Assembly: GCA_958452935.1 (NCBI GenBank)
Contig: CAUDVX010000004.1
Span: 1-64,000, forward strand
DNA length: 64,000 bases
DNA from: an uncultured Collinsella sp.
GTDB lineage: Bacteria; Actinomycetota; Coriobacteriia; Coriobacteriales; Coriobacteriaceae
Direction of reading: 5' to 3'
Part shown: in pieces, positions 1-8,393 of the stretch
Numbering within the stretch: position 1 is the first letter of the stretch
Layout of the letters: the number at the start of each line of letters is the position of its first letter
Translations under genes and position numbers: made by a program
The notes under the pieces: model-generated
What the model saw: only the letters and a program-made list of their open reading frames with translations
What the model was told of the DNA's origin: nothing
Databases searched by the model: none

Positions 1-26
1 CACTCGCTCATATAATTTCGCGAGCA

Positions 27-49
27 AAGGCCGCGGCAAGCGCGGCCTT
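27..49 (-). terminator. Hairpin after the HMA gene
   Basis: An inverted repeat AAGGCCGCG / CGCGGCCTT (9 bp, 5-nt loop) lies just past the HMA gene stop when read on the minus strand. No strong T tract follows, so it is a weak terminator or a 3'-end stabilising hairpin. The extreme left end also carries CGCTCATATA at 5-14, which matches part of the ArsR operator arms further right. Confidence 0.45.
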
Positions 50-70
50 GCGGGTCAGCGTATGCGCAGG

Positions 71-289
71 CTAGAGAATGATCTCGCAGTCCGGCTCGGC
101 GTCGGCGGTGAACTCCACGACACGGTCGAGGACCTCCTCGAACTCGGCGTCGTCGGCCTCGAGCGTCAATTTCTGGGTCATAAAGTTGACGGACACGGAT
201 TTGACGCCCTCGAGTTTGGCCAGCTCGTCCTGAAGTTCGCGCGCACAGTTGGCGCAGTCGATCTCGTCGAGCTTAAACTGCTTTTTCAT
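71..289 (-). CDS. Heavy-metal-associated (HMA) domain protein
   Basis: A 72-residue single-domain protein with a metal-binding CxxC motif (DCANC, Cys12 and Cys15) at the end of the first strand. Its size fits one HMA ferredoxin-like fold, as in copper chaperones and the N-terminal domains of P1B-type ATPases. The acidic surface (EADDAEFEE) and acidic C-terminus are unlike classic CopZ. The start has an AAAGGA ribosome site. It lies 63 bp downstream of the ArsR gene on the same strand, so the two are probably co-transcribed, perhaps with a metal ATPase beyond the left edge. It likely binds or delivers Zn, Cd or Cu; the metal cannot be read from this domain alone. Confidence 0.8.
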   Translation of the reverse strand: MKKQFKLDEIDCANCARELQDELAKLEGVKSVSVNFMTQKLTLEADDAEFEEVLDRVVEFTADAEPDCEIIL

Positions 290-352
290 GGTGGGTTCCT
301 TTCTCTGTGTTGGCGACCTGGGTGCCGGTCGCGTTGATACCGTGGTTGGTTG

Positions 353-718
353 CTATTCGCAGATATGGCTCATGCCCTGGTTGAGCATGGTGTAGACATG
401 ATCGTCGGCAAGCGAGTAGAGGATGTTGCGGCCGTCGCGGCGGAACTTGACCAGGTGCGACTGCTTAAGCGTGCGCAGCTGGTGCGATACTGCCGACTGC
501 GAGGTTGCGGTCGCCCCGGCGATGTCGGCCACGCAGAGCTCGCGGCCCATGAGGGCATAGAGAATCTTGATGCGCGTGGTGTCGCTGAAGACCTTGAACA
601 GGTCGGCCAAGTCGTACAGCAACTCCTCGTCGGGAAGGTCCTCGGGCGAGCAGGTGGTGGGGATCACGGGTTCGGTGGCCTCGATGTCAGTCTTTGTTTC
701 ATCAGCGTGGTCGCTCAT
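353..718 (-). CDS. ArsR/SmtB-family metal-sensing repressor (alpha5 zinc-type site)
   Basis: A 121-residue winged-helix repressor. The helix-turn-helix core is ELCVADIAGATATSQSAVSH, followed by a DGRNILYSL beta-wing. The C-terminus carries D105-x-H107-X10-H118-X2-E121, the alpha5 metal-site signature of SmtB/CzrA/NmtR-type Zn(II), Co(II) or Ni(II) sensors. No CxC motif of arsenic or lead sensors is visible. The N-terminal 30 residues are acidic and variable. It starts with an AAAGGA site just downstream of the large operator palindrome at 732-788, so autoregulation is expected. The next gene on the strand is an HMA protein. Family and site are seen directly; zinc as ligand is inferred. Confidence 0.9.
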   Translation of the reverse strand: MSDHADETKTDIEATEPVIPTTCSPEDLPDEELLYDLADLFKVFSDTTRIKILYALMGRELCVADIAGATATSQSAVSHQLRTLKQSHLVKFRRDGRNILYSLADDHVYTMLNQGMSHICE

Positions 719-731
719 TGCAACATCCTTT

Positions 732-788
732 CATATGAACATGCGCTCATATAACTTGCTTCAGATTATATGAGCGCATGTTCATATG
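732..788. promoter_or_regulatory. Double ArsR-type operator arranged as a perfect inverted repeat
   Basis: Two 23-nt arms (732-754 and 766-788) are perfect reverse complements separated by 11 nt. Each arm is itself an imperfect palindrome of the form ATATGAAC-ATGC-GCTCATAT, close to the paired ATATGA/TCATAT half-sites bound by SmtB/CzrA-type repressors. The element sits immediately upstream of the ArsR start codon. It could hold two repressor dimers and could form a long hairpin. Confidence 0.75.
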
Positions 789-1137
789 TCAATAACGTTC
801 AGGTAATTCGTCGTACAAAATGATGAGGAAAAGCGGACGAGATCCCGGACTAAGCGGTTTTGATTAGCGATGCCGGGGTGGGTGCCCCTGCGCCGTGCAA
901 AAATTGGAGTACTCTGCAACGATAGGGGGTCTGTTAATCTATCGCGGGCCAAATAATGTAGTTCAAGAGCTATCTTAGGGTGTTAAACCGATGAGTTCTT
1001 CCTCAAATGTTGCCTAACGTTCTCACGCAAGAGTGATTTCGCTTCACATTTGGATCCACTCGAGGGTGATGGACACCCGACCCTGCTGAATACTCGCAAT
1101 TTTGCACGTCGCTAGGGTACCCACCTTGTTAGTCGGC
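789..1137. other. Intergenic region, no gene seen
   Basis: About 350 bp between the ArsR operator and the 3' end of the minus-strand gene at 1138. I see no convincing coding frame, RNA gene or strong terminator here. Confidence 0.5.
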
Positions 1138-2328
1138 CTAGTTTCCGGCCCCGAAGACCCTGCCCTCGGGCGTGAAGCTGCTTGTTTGGTTGAGTGATGG
1201 GCTGCCTGGTTCGACGATTTGCGTGTCATCGATTGCCGGAGCCTCGTTAATCGTCGGATCGTCCAATGTGATGCTTTCGAGCATTGCTTTTTCGAGATCG
1301 ATTCGTTGACGCTCTTCGGAATCCTGGCGAAGCTCCTCCTGGATTCGTTTCTTCTCCTCAATAAACCTTCTGAGCACAAACAGTCTCAGGTCCTCTTGCA
1401 TGATTTGAAAGTCTTTTGGCAAACGCGAGGGGCGTATACCTTCTTTTCTTTGGATTGCCTCCATGACCCTAACGAAAGAGCTGGCATGCATAAAGGAATA
1501 ACGGCTGACGGTGATGATTCCGTACCCCATGGACGCAAGTGCGTTCTTGCGTTCTTCGTCGATGGCGCGGTCTTCTTCCGCGTCGTGATAAAAACCGTTG
1601 TATTCAATATCTGTTCGAGATTTCTTCAGATATGCATCCATAAAGAACTTTTTGCGTCTCGTGAGATTTTTTGCGGCAGCGGTGACCTGTACCTCGTAAT
1701 CGGTCTCAATTCCCTTAATACCAAGTCCACCTTCGCTTTTGGGCAGCGTAAGCATCATGACAAAGGCCGTTTCCATGGGAGAGCGGCATCCATCGCGTAC
1801 ACATTGAATAGCCTTTCGGGCAAGGGCCAAACCATCGCATCTGGTAATGGAATTAAAGAACTGTTTTAACCTCTCGGTCGAGGTAAGTGGGAAACGCTCG
1901 GTATAAGAGGTAGAAGAACCGGTTCCAAGGGAATAGGCGCCGCACAGTTCAAAGTAGTACTCCACTAGTTCGCGAAAAGGGAGATAGGTGGCGGCCTGAA
2001 GTGCGCAAAGCTCAACGCCAACAATGTAGATGTCATCTTCTAGCTCTATAAAACGCGAGCATGAGAATCGCTTTGACGAAACGTGGCATCGGCAGTCCAT
2101 CGCGTAGCGCGCGTTCCTGCGATCAAACACCATTACCTCGGGGGAATGGTTTGCGTCGCGGGCAACATCATGTTTGGCAAGCCATTCTGTGGCCGCGTCG
2201 AGGAGCGTTCCGGTGGGGCACGATCCGTAAATTGCGACAGGGCTGCAGGACTCGATGTCTTTCGCAGAAACCGAATGCGCGGCCTGGTAGACCGCTTTTG
2301 CCGTGGTATGTGACAATACGATACTCAT
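1138..2328 (-). CDS. Conserved hypothetical protein with PD-(D/E)XK/DUF559-like core
   Basis: A 396-residue soluble protein that I do not recognise by name. Near residues 180-200 it has a SPMETAFVMMLTLP segment and then a nuclease-like stretch: DIEYNGFYHDAEEDRAIDEE, followed by LASMGYGIITVSRYSFM. Acidic-x-(G/H) then D-x-R then a terminal beta-strand resembles DUF559/Vsr-like PD-(D/E)XK folds. The C-terminal 100 residues are charged and likely coiled-coil or disordered. A shorter paralogue with the same SP-x-E and terminal pattern is at 10580-11629. No ribosome site is obvious. It may be an accessory DNA-processing or defence-like protein, but nuclease activity is inferred only. Confidence 0.6.
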   Translation of the reverse strand: MSIVLSHTTAKAVYQAAHSVSAKDIESCSPVAIYGSCPTGTLLDAATEWLAKHDVARDANHSPEVMVFDRRNARYAMDCRCHVSSKRFSCSRFIELEDDIYIVGVELCALQAATYLPFRELVEYYFELCGAYSLGTGSSTSYTERFPLTSTERLKQFFNSITRCDGLALARKAIQCVRDGCRSPMETAFVMMLTLPKSEGGLGIKGIETDYEVQVTAAAKNLTRRKKFFMDAYLKKSRTDIEYNGFYHDAEEDRAIDEERKNALASMGYGIITVSRYSFMHASSFVRVMEAIQRKEGIRPSRLPKDFQIMQEDLRLFVLRRFIEEKKRIQEELRQDSEERQRIDLEKAMLESITLDDPTINEAPAIDDTQIVEPGSPSLNQTSSFTPEGRVFGAGN

Positions 2329-2678
2329 GGTATATATCGTGTCAGCTAATGCTGCGTTGATGGCGCTGAGTAGAAAAGTCGTTTTAGAGGTCTAACCAAA
2401 TGCTGTCCAAAAGCTTGACGCAATTATGGGTTGGTACGCCCTAAATAAATGTTTTCGCAGCTCGGCTATAGCATAGAAATACTCAATTGCTGCACATTTG
2501 GTATCGATGCATCGCCATCCGAACACGAATCACGTGTCGGGAAAGTGCCGAAGTAGTTAAAAAATAGGGTTCAGAATTTGTGAAGAGCGGGCCTGCTTGT
2601 GGAACGTAGGGCGGCCTCGCTGCGGGGGTTCCCGCTGTGAGGCCGCTCGTGAGCAAGCAGTGTTTGTTGCAGACGTTT
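2329..2678. other. Intergenic region with a compound hairpin
   Basis: About 350 bp between the starts and ends of two minus-strand genes. The only structure seen is the compound hairpin at 2593-2660, at the exonuclease 3' end. The rest is relatively AT-rich and shows no coding frame. Confidence 0.5.
2593..2660 (-). terminator. Compound hairpin downstream of the exonuclease gene
   Basis: Nested stems: CTGCTTG/CAAGCAG (2593-2599, 2654-2660) enclosing GCGGCCTC/GAGGCCGC (2611-2618, 2639-2646), with an inner GCGGG/CCCGC. It lies immediately after the stop of the minus-strand exonuclease gene. It lacks a clear T run, so a terminator role is plausible but not certain. Confidence 0.5.
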
Positions 2679-3647
2679 CTACTTGGCAAACAGGTTCTTG
2701 AGGTTGAACTCGGCCTGGACGGTACGGAGCATGAGGTCGGTGTCGTCGAGGCCCAGGTGCTGCTCGTTGGCGTCGGCGGCGAGGGTGCCACGTCGGCGCG
2801 CCCAGTTCTCGAGCGCAGCGGGCGCGGACTCGCGGGGGAGCGAGCGCACGTCGGCGTCCAGGCTGCGGCAGATCTGGCGCGAGTCGATGACGATGATCTT
2901 GCCTGCGCGGCGTGCCTCGGCGTAACCGTCCAGATGAATCTTGAACCAGCTGTCCTCGAAGGCAGCGTTGTGCGCCATGTACGGGTACTTCTTCATAAGC
3001 TTGAGCAGCTGCTTCTGCAGTTCCTTGTTCTCGCGGAACGGCTTCTTGCCGTCGATGTCGTCCCAGGTAATGTGGTGGATATTCGACAGCGGTACGTCCT
3101 CGCCGCGATAGATATCGGGCAAACCGCAGTAGTGCGCCTCGGCGTCGTGCGGGACGGCGTCGCTGGTGAGCTCCATGATCTCCCAGCCCACGTTGATGAT
3201 GTAGCCGCGCTCAGGCGCACGGCCGGTGGTCTCGATGTCGATGCCCAGCACGGTGCCCTGGATGGGCTTGCGGGCGTAGGCCACGCCGAGCGCGTCGCGG
3301 TCGCCGCGGATCTCGCGCAAGACCGACGCGGCGGTACGCTTTTGCATCTTACCGATGGCCGCGCAGGTGTCGGCATCGGACAGGCCGCGCGAAAGCGTCG
3401 CGGGCGTCACGTTGCGCAGGCGCGCCTCGCCGATCTGGTCGCACAGGTCGCGGTTGCGGTCGGCCAGATCGCGCACGGTGGCAAAGTCGAAGCCGGGGTC
3501 GCCCTCGGCGGTAAAGTACTCGGTTTCGAGCACTTTAAGGGCCTCCTCGCCCTTCTGGCGCTCGGACTCCATGGCGCCGTGATCGCCATAGATAAACATG
3601 GGAATAAACGGTTGGCGCTCGTATTCGAGTGCTTGCGATACGTTCAT
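2679..3647 (-). CDS. DnaQ-like DEDDh 3'-5' exonuclease
   Basis: A 322-residue protein using the ATG at 3647, which has AAGGAG six bases upstream; longer in-frame starts lack this. ExoI motif GIDIETTG is at about residue 135, with HNAAFEDSWF (ExoII region) and HLGLDDTDLML (ExoIII, His and Asp) later. These are the DEDD catalytic acids plus His of DEDDh nucleases such as the DNA polymerase III epsilon subunit. The N-terminal 130 residues are an extra helical domain not found in plain DnaQ. It stands alone here, divergent from the metal exporter. Proofreading, repair or RNA trimming cannot be distinguished. Confidence 0.85.
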   Translation of the reverse strand: MNVSQALEYERQPFIPMFIYGDHGAMESERQKGEEALKVLETEYFTAEGDPGFDFATVRDLADRNRDLCDQIGEARLRNVTPATLSRGLSDADTCAAIGKMQKRTAASVLREIRGDRDALGVAYARKPIQGTVLGIDIETTGRAPERGYIINVGWEIMELTSDAVPHDAEAHYCGLPDIYRGEDVPLSNIHHITWDDIDGKKPFRENKELQKQLLKLMKKYPYMAHNAAFEDSWFKIHLDGYAEARRAGKIIVIDSRQICRSLDADVRSLPRESAPAALENWARRRGTLAADANEQHLGLDDTDLMLRTVQAEFNLKNLFAK

Positions 3648-3727
3648 ATGCTGCTCCTTGGATGGGCCGCGTTGTGCGGCTCGGGTTGTCGAGTTATGGC
3701 GAGATGATAGTTTACCATGTGCAACTA

Positions 3728-3755
3728 TTGGCATCACACCCAGGACAACTACAAT
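3728..3755 (+). promoter_or_regulatory. Candidate sigma70-type promoter of the metal exporter
   Basis: TTGGCA and TACAAT hexamers separated by 16 bp, about 60 bp upstream of the exporter start and pointing at it. A second TTGACC at 3763 lacks a well-spaced -10. Confidence 0.4.
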
Positions 3756-3816
3756 ACCCTAGTTGACCGCTAGGACTTTACAATGCTGCCGAAAGACACG
3801 AAAGGTTCCATCCGTC

Positions 3817-4911
3817 ATGGATTTGATGATTGATATTCTGCTCGACGCCGGCAAGGACACGTTGTCGCTGGTGCCGTTTTTGTTGGTGACATATTTGGCT
3901 CTTGAAACTCTTGAGCACGTTGCAGGCGAGCGCGTTAACGGGGCCATCAAGCGCGCCGGCGCCGCGGGCCCCGTGGTTGGCTCTCTGCTGGGCATGGTGC
4001 CGCAGTGTGGCTTTTCGGCCATGGCAGCAACGCTGTACGCCGGCCGTGTCGTGACGCTGGGCACGCTGGTCGCCGTGTTCCTCTCGACCTCCGATGAGAT
4101 GCTGCCGCTGCTGCTTGCCGAGCAAGTTCCCGTGCAGACCATGGCGATGCTGCTCGCTTCGAAAGCACTGATCGCGCTGGTCACGGGCTTTATCGTGGAT
4201 GCCGCCATTCGCGGCCTTCGCCGCAACGCCCGCGCGCATGCGGCGATTCGCCGTACCGTTTTGGGAATCGCCGTCAATCCGACGCACGTTAACTGTGCAC
4301 ACGACGATCACAGCGGCGGCGACATCATCGATGAGGTTGCCGAGGCGGGCGTAAGCGCCGACCATATCCATGAGCTGTGCGAGCGCGACCATTGCGGCTG
4401 CGACGAGGATGAGGACGAGTATGGGCACGGTCACGGGCATGACCACGATCACGGCCATGGGGGCGAGCATGAGCACCACCACGACCATGGCCACGGTCAC
4501 TCTCACGAGGTCGCGCCCCTCCTGGCGATCATCCGCAGCGCCATCTCGCACACCGTGCAGGTCTCGGTATTCATTTTCCTGGTGACGCTGATTCTGGTTG
4601 CCGTCCTCGAGACCTTTGGCGAGTCCGCAATCGAGCAGTTCCTGCGCGGCAATGAGACGCTCGCCGTCCTGGGCTCGGCGCTTGTCGGTCTGATTCCCAA
4701 CTGCTCTGCCAGCGTCGTCATCACGCAGCTGTACCTGGAGGGCGTACTGCAGCTGGCGCCGATGCTCGCCGGCACGCTCATTTCCGCCGGCGTGGGCTAC
4801 CTAGTCCTGTTCCGCACCAACCGCAGCGCTCGCGAAAATGCCGTGTTCCTGGTCATGATGTACGTCATCGGCGCCGGCTGGGGACTCATCCTCTCCGCCT
4901 TCGGCCTCTAA
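3817..4911 (+). CDS. ArsP_2-type multi-pass heavy-metal/manganese exporter
   Basis: A 364-residue membrane protein resembling the 10-11 TM 'putative manganese transporter'/ArsP_2 (DUF2899) group. Two hydrophobic halves each contain a conserved proline/cysteine turn: GMVPQCGFSAM in the first and GLIPNCSASVV in the second, a pseudo-repeat typical of the family. They are joined by a long cytoplasmic loop with a CERDHCGCDEDEDEYG cluster and then about 14 histidines within 30 residues, an obvious metal-binding linker. The ATG at 3817 is chosen over an upstream start because of AAAGG at 3801. A strong terminator follows. Efflux of a divalent metal is likely; the ion is not determined. Confidence 0.8.
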   Translation: MDLMIDILLDAGKDTLSLVPFLLVTYLALETLEHVAGERVNGAIKRAGAAGPVVGSLLGMVPQCGFSAMAATLYAGRVVTLGTLVAVFLSTSDEMLPLLLAEQVPVQTMAMLLASKALIALVTGFIVDAAIRGLRRNARAHAAIRRTVLGIAVNPTHVNCAHDDHSGGDIIDEVAEAGVSADHIHELCERDHCGCDEDEDEYGHGHGHDHDHGHGGEHEHHHDHGHGHSHEVAPLLAIIRSAISHTVQVSVFIFLVTLILVAVLETFGESAIEQFLRGNETLAVLGSALVGLIPNCSASVVITQLYLEGVLQLAPMLAGTLISAGVGYLVLFRTNRSARENAVFLVMMYVIGAGWGLILSAFGL

Positions 4912-4922
4912 GCAGGCCTAGC

Positions 4923-4997
4923 AAAACGGGCTTCAAAATAGCCATGCTCGGCGCCGGCGCAATGCGGCGACGCATGGCATTTTGAAGCCCGTTTTTT
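4923..4997 (+). terminator. Strong intrinsic terminator of the exporter gene
   Basis: A perfect outer stem AAAACGGGCTTCAAAAT / ATTTTGAAGCCCGTTTT encloses an inner GCCATGC/GCATGGC stem and is followed by a T run. Confidence 0.85.
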
Positions 4998-5030
4998 GTT
5001 GAGCCATGGATCCTGAGCGTTCACGCCGCT

Positions 5031-5076
5031 CAAAACAAAAAGGCAGATTTCCGGACATATCCCAAAAATCTGCCTT
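5031..5076 (-). terminator. Terminator of the HdeD-YaiI operon
   Basis: Read on the minus strand, AAGGCAGATTT pairs with AAATCTGCCTT and is followed by a TTTTTGTTTT tract. It begins three bases after the YaiI stop codon. Confidence 0.85.
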
Positions 5077-5078
5077 GG

Positions 5079-5561
5079 TTAGCGTAACAGTTCGGTGAGG
5101 TTGCGTTTAAAGCGGGCGCGGTCTTCGCTGGTAAATGCCGCCGGTCCGCGAGTGCGTCCGCCGGCGCGGCGCACCTTCTTTTCCTCGTGGCGAATAAACA
5201 GTTGCATGTCGATGGTCGCCTTATCGTAGACGCGCCCGCGCACACCGATTGCGGCGGCATCGCGTCCGAGCACCATGCTCGCCAGGCCTATGTCTTGTGT
5301 CACGACCACGTCGCCAGCCTGCAGGCGCTCGACAATGGCAAAGTCGGCACTATCGGCTCCCACACTCACATCGAGCGTCGTGACCCAAAAGCCCCGAAGC
5401 GCGTGCTCGGCATCGCGCGGATCGTCGCGGCGAATGTGGCGTTCCAGGTTCTGCGTGCTGTTGCCGGCGATAACGACGGCGACGCCCGCCCTCCGTGCGC
5501 AGTCGATTGACTCGCGCGTGACCGGGCAGGCGTCGGCATCAATAAAAAGCGTCTTTGGCAT
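5079..5561 (-). CDS. YaiI/YqxD family protein (DUF188, UPF0178)
   Basis: A 160-residue protein matching the UPF0178 family in length and motifs. The N-terminus FIDADACPV is the hallmark acidic/cysteine strand, followed by VGADSADFAIVERLQAGDVVVTQDIGLA, a PIN/NYN-like set of acidic residues. The Arg/Lys-rich C-terminus is usual for the family. A PIN-like nuclease fold is suspected for the family but its biochemical role is unsettled. Its start codon abuts the stop of the upstream HdeD-like gene with no gap, so the two form an operon. Confidence 0.9.
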   Translation of the reverse strand: MPKTLFIDADACPVTRESIDCARRAGVAVVIAGNSTQNLERHIRRDDPRDAEHALRGFWVTTLDVSVGADSADFAIVERLQAGDVVVTQDIGLASMVLGRDAAAIGVRGRVYDKATIDMQLFIRHEEKKVRRAGGRTRGPAAFTSEDRARFKRNLTELLR

Positions 5562-6164
5562 CTAGCGCACCAGTTTGCCAAACTGAATGGCGCGGACAAT
5601 GAGTGTCACGCCAAACACCAGCAGTGCGGCACCGCTAAAGATGACGAGCATCTTGGCCGACCACAGCGGATAGATAAACACGAACATGCCCGCGATGATG
5701 GAGAGTGCGCCGCTCAGGATGGCGAGGGCGCGGTTGGACGAAAGCTCGGATTCCAGAATCGACATGACGCCCTCGACGATCCAGCCAAAGCCGGCGACGA
5801 CCACTACAAGCGTGGTGAGCGTCGCGGTCGAGAAGGCCTGGTTGCGCAGGATTATGACGCCGCCCAGAATGATGAGCAGGTTGGAGATGATGCTCGTAAC
5901 GCGCCAGCCGGTGGGCAGCAGCGGCTCGAAAACAGCGGTAAACAGCCTGATCGCGGCCGTGATCACAAAGTAGAAGCCCAGAACAGTCGTCAGGAAGACG
6001 AGGGACTTGGCAGGCGCAAACAGCAGTGCGATGCCGGCGACGAGCGCCAAGACGCCCGTGATGGCGTAAATCCAGCGCACGGCCTTGACGGCCTTGCCTG
6101 CCATGCTTTTCTCGTCAAATCCAAACGCGCTCGATTGCTTGTCATCGTTCTTAAAGATGCCCAT
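5562..6164 (-). CDS. HdeD/DUF308-family membrane protein
   Basis: A 200-residue protein with about six hydrophobic helices arranged as three hairpins, as in HdeD acid-resistance membrane proteins. A short charged N-terminus (GIFKNDDKQSSAFGF) precedes the first helix at about residue 30. The ATG at 6164 has AAAGGAG five bases upstream and is preferred to the longer frame. It is first in a two-gene operon with yaiI. Many Coriobacteriia carry DUF308 proteins of unknown role; stress or membrane adaptation is the usual guess. Confidence 0.85.
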   Translation of the reverse strand: MGIFKNDDKQSSAFGFDEKSMAGKAVKAVRWIYAITGVLALVAGIALLFAPAKSLVFLTTVLGFYFVITAAIRLFTAVFEPLLPTGWRVTSIISNLLIILGGVIILRNQAFSTATLTTLVVVVAGFGWIVEGVMSILESELSSNRALAILSGALSIIAGMFVFIYPLWSAKMLVIFSGAALLVFGVTLIVRAIQFGKLVR

Positions 6165-6398
6165 GATGTCTCCTTTCGTGCGGCGTAAGCCGTAGCTCTT
6201 GCAACCAGTATCGCCCAAGGGCGCCGTCGCGTGGGGCGGGAGGGGCGAATTGGAGCCTCACCTTCGCGAATTGTCACCTTTGTTCTCGTTTGGATGTGGG
6301 ATATTCAACAGATGTAGAACATTACAGCTCTGTTCGTTATTGCCTACGTTTTAGGTTAGATTTTCTTAAGAACAATTGGCTTTTATTGAGGGGTCCCT

Positions 6399-7070
6399 AT
6401 GAACGAAACAGTTCCCGCGGCGCCGGTAAGCGCCGAGTCGATGGCAAGGCAAGGTTGCGAAAAGCTTGGCCTGGACACGTTTGACGCGCTGGTCCGCCGC
6501 GCGCGTACGTGCCGCCGCTTTGATGAGTCCATGCGCGTACCGCGCGAGTTTTTGCTCGAGCTGGCGGAGCTGGCACATCTGGCTCCCTGCGGCGCCAACG
6601 CTCAGCGTCTGCGTTTTCATGTGGTGAGCGGTGCAGAGGACTGCGCGCGTGTATTTGATGAGCTCACCTGGGCCGGTGCGCTCAAGGATTGGCCGGGTCC
6701 CGATGAGGGCGAGCGCCCGACCGGCTACATCGCGATTCTTGCCGAGCGCGCTGTTCCGGGTAAGCCCGCCGCGCCCATCACCGAGGTCGACACCGGCATT
6801 GCCGCCCAGACGATGATGCTCGCCGCTCGCAGCGCCACGCCCGAGGTGGCAGCCTGCATGTTCAAGGCCTTTACGCCCCACGCGATTGCTGCCATGGGGC
6901 TCGATGACGACAAATACGAGCTCAAGCTGATCATGGCGTTTGGCGTTCCGGCCGAGACTCAGGTGATCGACGCGATCGACTCCAACCCGGATGGCTCTAT
7001 CAATTACTGGCGCGATGAGGCACAGATGCATCACGTGCCCAAGCGTCCGCTTGCTGACGTGCTGCTGTAG
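6399..7070 (+). CDS. Nitroreductase-family FMN oxidoreductase
   Basis: A 223-residue protein. RRARTCRRFDESMRVPREFL is the classic N-terminal Arg-Ser/Thr-x-R-x-(F/Y) signature that binds FMN phosphate, followed by LAPCGANAQRLRFHVV (substrate/FMN loop, usually APSGxNxQP). DTGIAAQTMMLAA is the central helix and IMAFGVPAETQVID the late strand. This is the SagB/nitroreductase alpha-beta fold, acting as a cytosolic NAD(P)H-dependent reductase. The Cys in place of Ser in APSG is a small variation. It stands alone between a divergent operon and the phosphatases. Substrate unknown. Confidence 0.85.
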   Translation: MNETVPAAPVSAESMARQGCEKLGLDTFDALVRRARTCRRFDESMRVPREFLLELAELAHLAPCGANAQRLRFHVVSGAEDCARVFDELTWAGALKDWPGPDEGERPTGYIAILAERAVPGKPAAPITEVDTGIAAQTMMLAARSATPEVAACMFKAFTPHAIAAMGLDDDKYELKLIMAFGVPAETQVIDAIDSNPDGSINYWRDEAQMHHVPKRPLADVLL

Positions 7071-7101
7071 CTGCGTCGTTGCGGCGCGATCCGGCGGCAA
7101 A

Positions 7102-7136
7102 ACCACCACAAAGGTGCCTGTCACCTTTGTGGTGGT
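7102..7136. repeat. CCACCACAAAGG hairpin repeat, copy 1
   Basis: Perfect 15-bp arms (ACCACCACAAAGGTG and its complement) around CCTGT. It sits between the nitroreductase stop and the phosphatase start. It lacks the flanking AAAA/TTTT of the other four copies, so it is a poorer terminator. Confidence 0.85.
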
Positions 7137-7151
7137 GCGAGGGGAGGGCGT

Positions 7152-7694
7152 GTGGCCGATCTGTATTTGGTGCGGCATGGGCAGACCGAGCTCAATGTGA
7201 AGAACATTTTGCAGGGCTGGCACGATTCGCCGTTGACGGCGCGCGGGCGCGAGCAAGCGCTGGCGACGCGTGCGGCGTTCGAGGACCGCGGCGTGACCTT
7301 TGACCATGTGTATTCGTCTCCGTTGGGGCGGGCGCGGCGTACGGCCGAGCTGATCGTTGGCGAGGGCTGTTCCATAGAGCTGGTCGATGACCTGCGCGAG
7401 TGGCATTTGGGTTCGTTGGAGGGCACGTCAAACCGCGAGATGCCGGCGCAACCTTGGGGTGATTATCCGGTTGCCTTTGGTGGCGAGTCGGAAAGTGAGC
7501 TTCGCGCACGTATGGTCGCGGCGCTTTCCCGCATCATGGCCCGACCGCAGCACAACTGCGTGCTGGCCGTCTCCCACGGCTCAGCCTGCCAGGAGTTTCT
7601 TAGATGCGTGACTGGCGGGGGAGAGCAGCCCGACAACGGTGCCGTGCTTCATTTTGGCTATTGCGACGGGGCGTTTTCGCTCTTGGGTTGGTAA
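7152..7694 (+). CDS. Histidine phosphatase family protein (phosphoglycerate-mutase-like), copy 1
   Basis: A 180-residue protein starting at GTG with a GAGGGGAGGG ribosome site. LVRHGQTELN gives the catalytic phospho-His of the RHG motif, SSPLGRARRTAELI is the second Arg region, and VLAVSHGSACQEF supplies the second catalytic His. An acidic LREWHLGSLEG loop is typical of the dPGM/cobC-like group. It is followed 18 bp later by a close paralogue, so this is a tandem duplication. Substrate cannot be assigned; small phosphorylated metabolites are typical. Confidence 0.9.
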   Translation: MADLYLVRHGQTELNVKNILQGWHDSPLTARGREQALATRAAFEDRGVTFDHVYSSPLGRARRTAELIVGEGCSIELVDDLREWHLGSLEGTSNREMPAQPWGDYPVAFGGESESELRARMVAALSRIMARPQHNCVLAVSHGSACQEFLRCVTGGGEQPDNGAVLHFGYCDGAFSLLGW

Positions 7695-7712
7695 CAAACG
7701 AAAGGACCCCCT

Positions 7713-8348
7713 ATGAATAAAGACTTGTATCTGGTCCGTCATGGACAGACGATATTTAACCTCAAGCGCATTATTCAGGGATGGAGTGACTCACCGCTTA
7801 CGCAGCTGGGATGCGACCAGGCGGCGCGCGCCGGCATGTTCTTGCGTGCGCGCGGCATTGAGCCCGACCACGCCTATGCCTCCACGCTCCATCGCACCGA
7901 GCAGACTATCGCCAACTTGTGGCCGGGCTTGGCGTACGAGCGCCTGGACGGCCTGCGCGAGTGGTTCTTTGGCGACTTTGAGGCCGAGCGCGTGATGCTC
8001 ATGCCCGAGCGCCCGTGGCGCGACTTCTATTGCCAGTTTGGCGGCGAGGGCCAGATGCAGGTGCGCGAGCGCATGGTGGCGACGTTGACCGAGCTTATGC
8101 AGCGTCCGGACCATACGTGCGTGCTCGCGGTAAGCCACGGCTCGGCTATCAAGGAGTTCATGGACCACGTGAAGGGTGCGGCGGCAGACGAGCGCGACCG
8201 CGTTCCGGGCAATTGCTCGGTGTTGCACTTTGCGTTTGATGATGCGACGGATACGTTTGAACTGGTTGAGATCTTTACGCAGGAAGACTACGCGCGCGAG
8301 CTGGGGCTTGAGCCGCTCGTGGCGGCAGCGGGTCCGCAGCGCGGGTAG
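7713..8348 (+). CDS. Histidine phosphatase family protein, copy 2
   Basis: A 211-residue paralogue of the preceding gene, with LVRHGQTIFNLKRIIQGWSD, a STLHRTEQTIANL Arg region, LREWFFGDFEAE and VLAVSHGSAIKEF. It is longer at the C-terminus by about 30 residues (FTQEDYARELGLEPL). The ribosome site is GAAAGGA. It is likely co-transcribed with copy 1 and ends at a strong terminator. The catalytic residues are intact in both copies, so neither is obviously degenerate. Confidence 0.9.
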   Translation: MNKDLYLVRHGQTIFNLKRIIQGWSDSPLTQLGCDQAARAGMFLRARGIEPDHAYASTLHRTEQTIANLWPGLAYERLDGLREWFFGDFEAERVMLMPERPWRDFYCQFGGEGQMQVRERMVATLTELMQRPDHTCVLAVSHGSAIKEFMDHVKGAAADERDRVPGNCSVLHFAFDDATDTFELVEIFTQEDYARELGLEPLVAAAGPQRG

Positions 8349-8393
8349 CGCGGGCGTGGCGATGTGGATCGCCGACATCATTACTCGATGTGA

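Noticed and set aside
2637..3707. Long open frame on the plus strand opposite the exonuclease gene
   Set aside because: No motifs, low-complexity codon pattern, and it lies entirely antisense to a well-supported DEDDh gene; a shadow of high GC.
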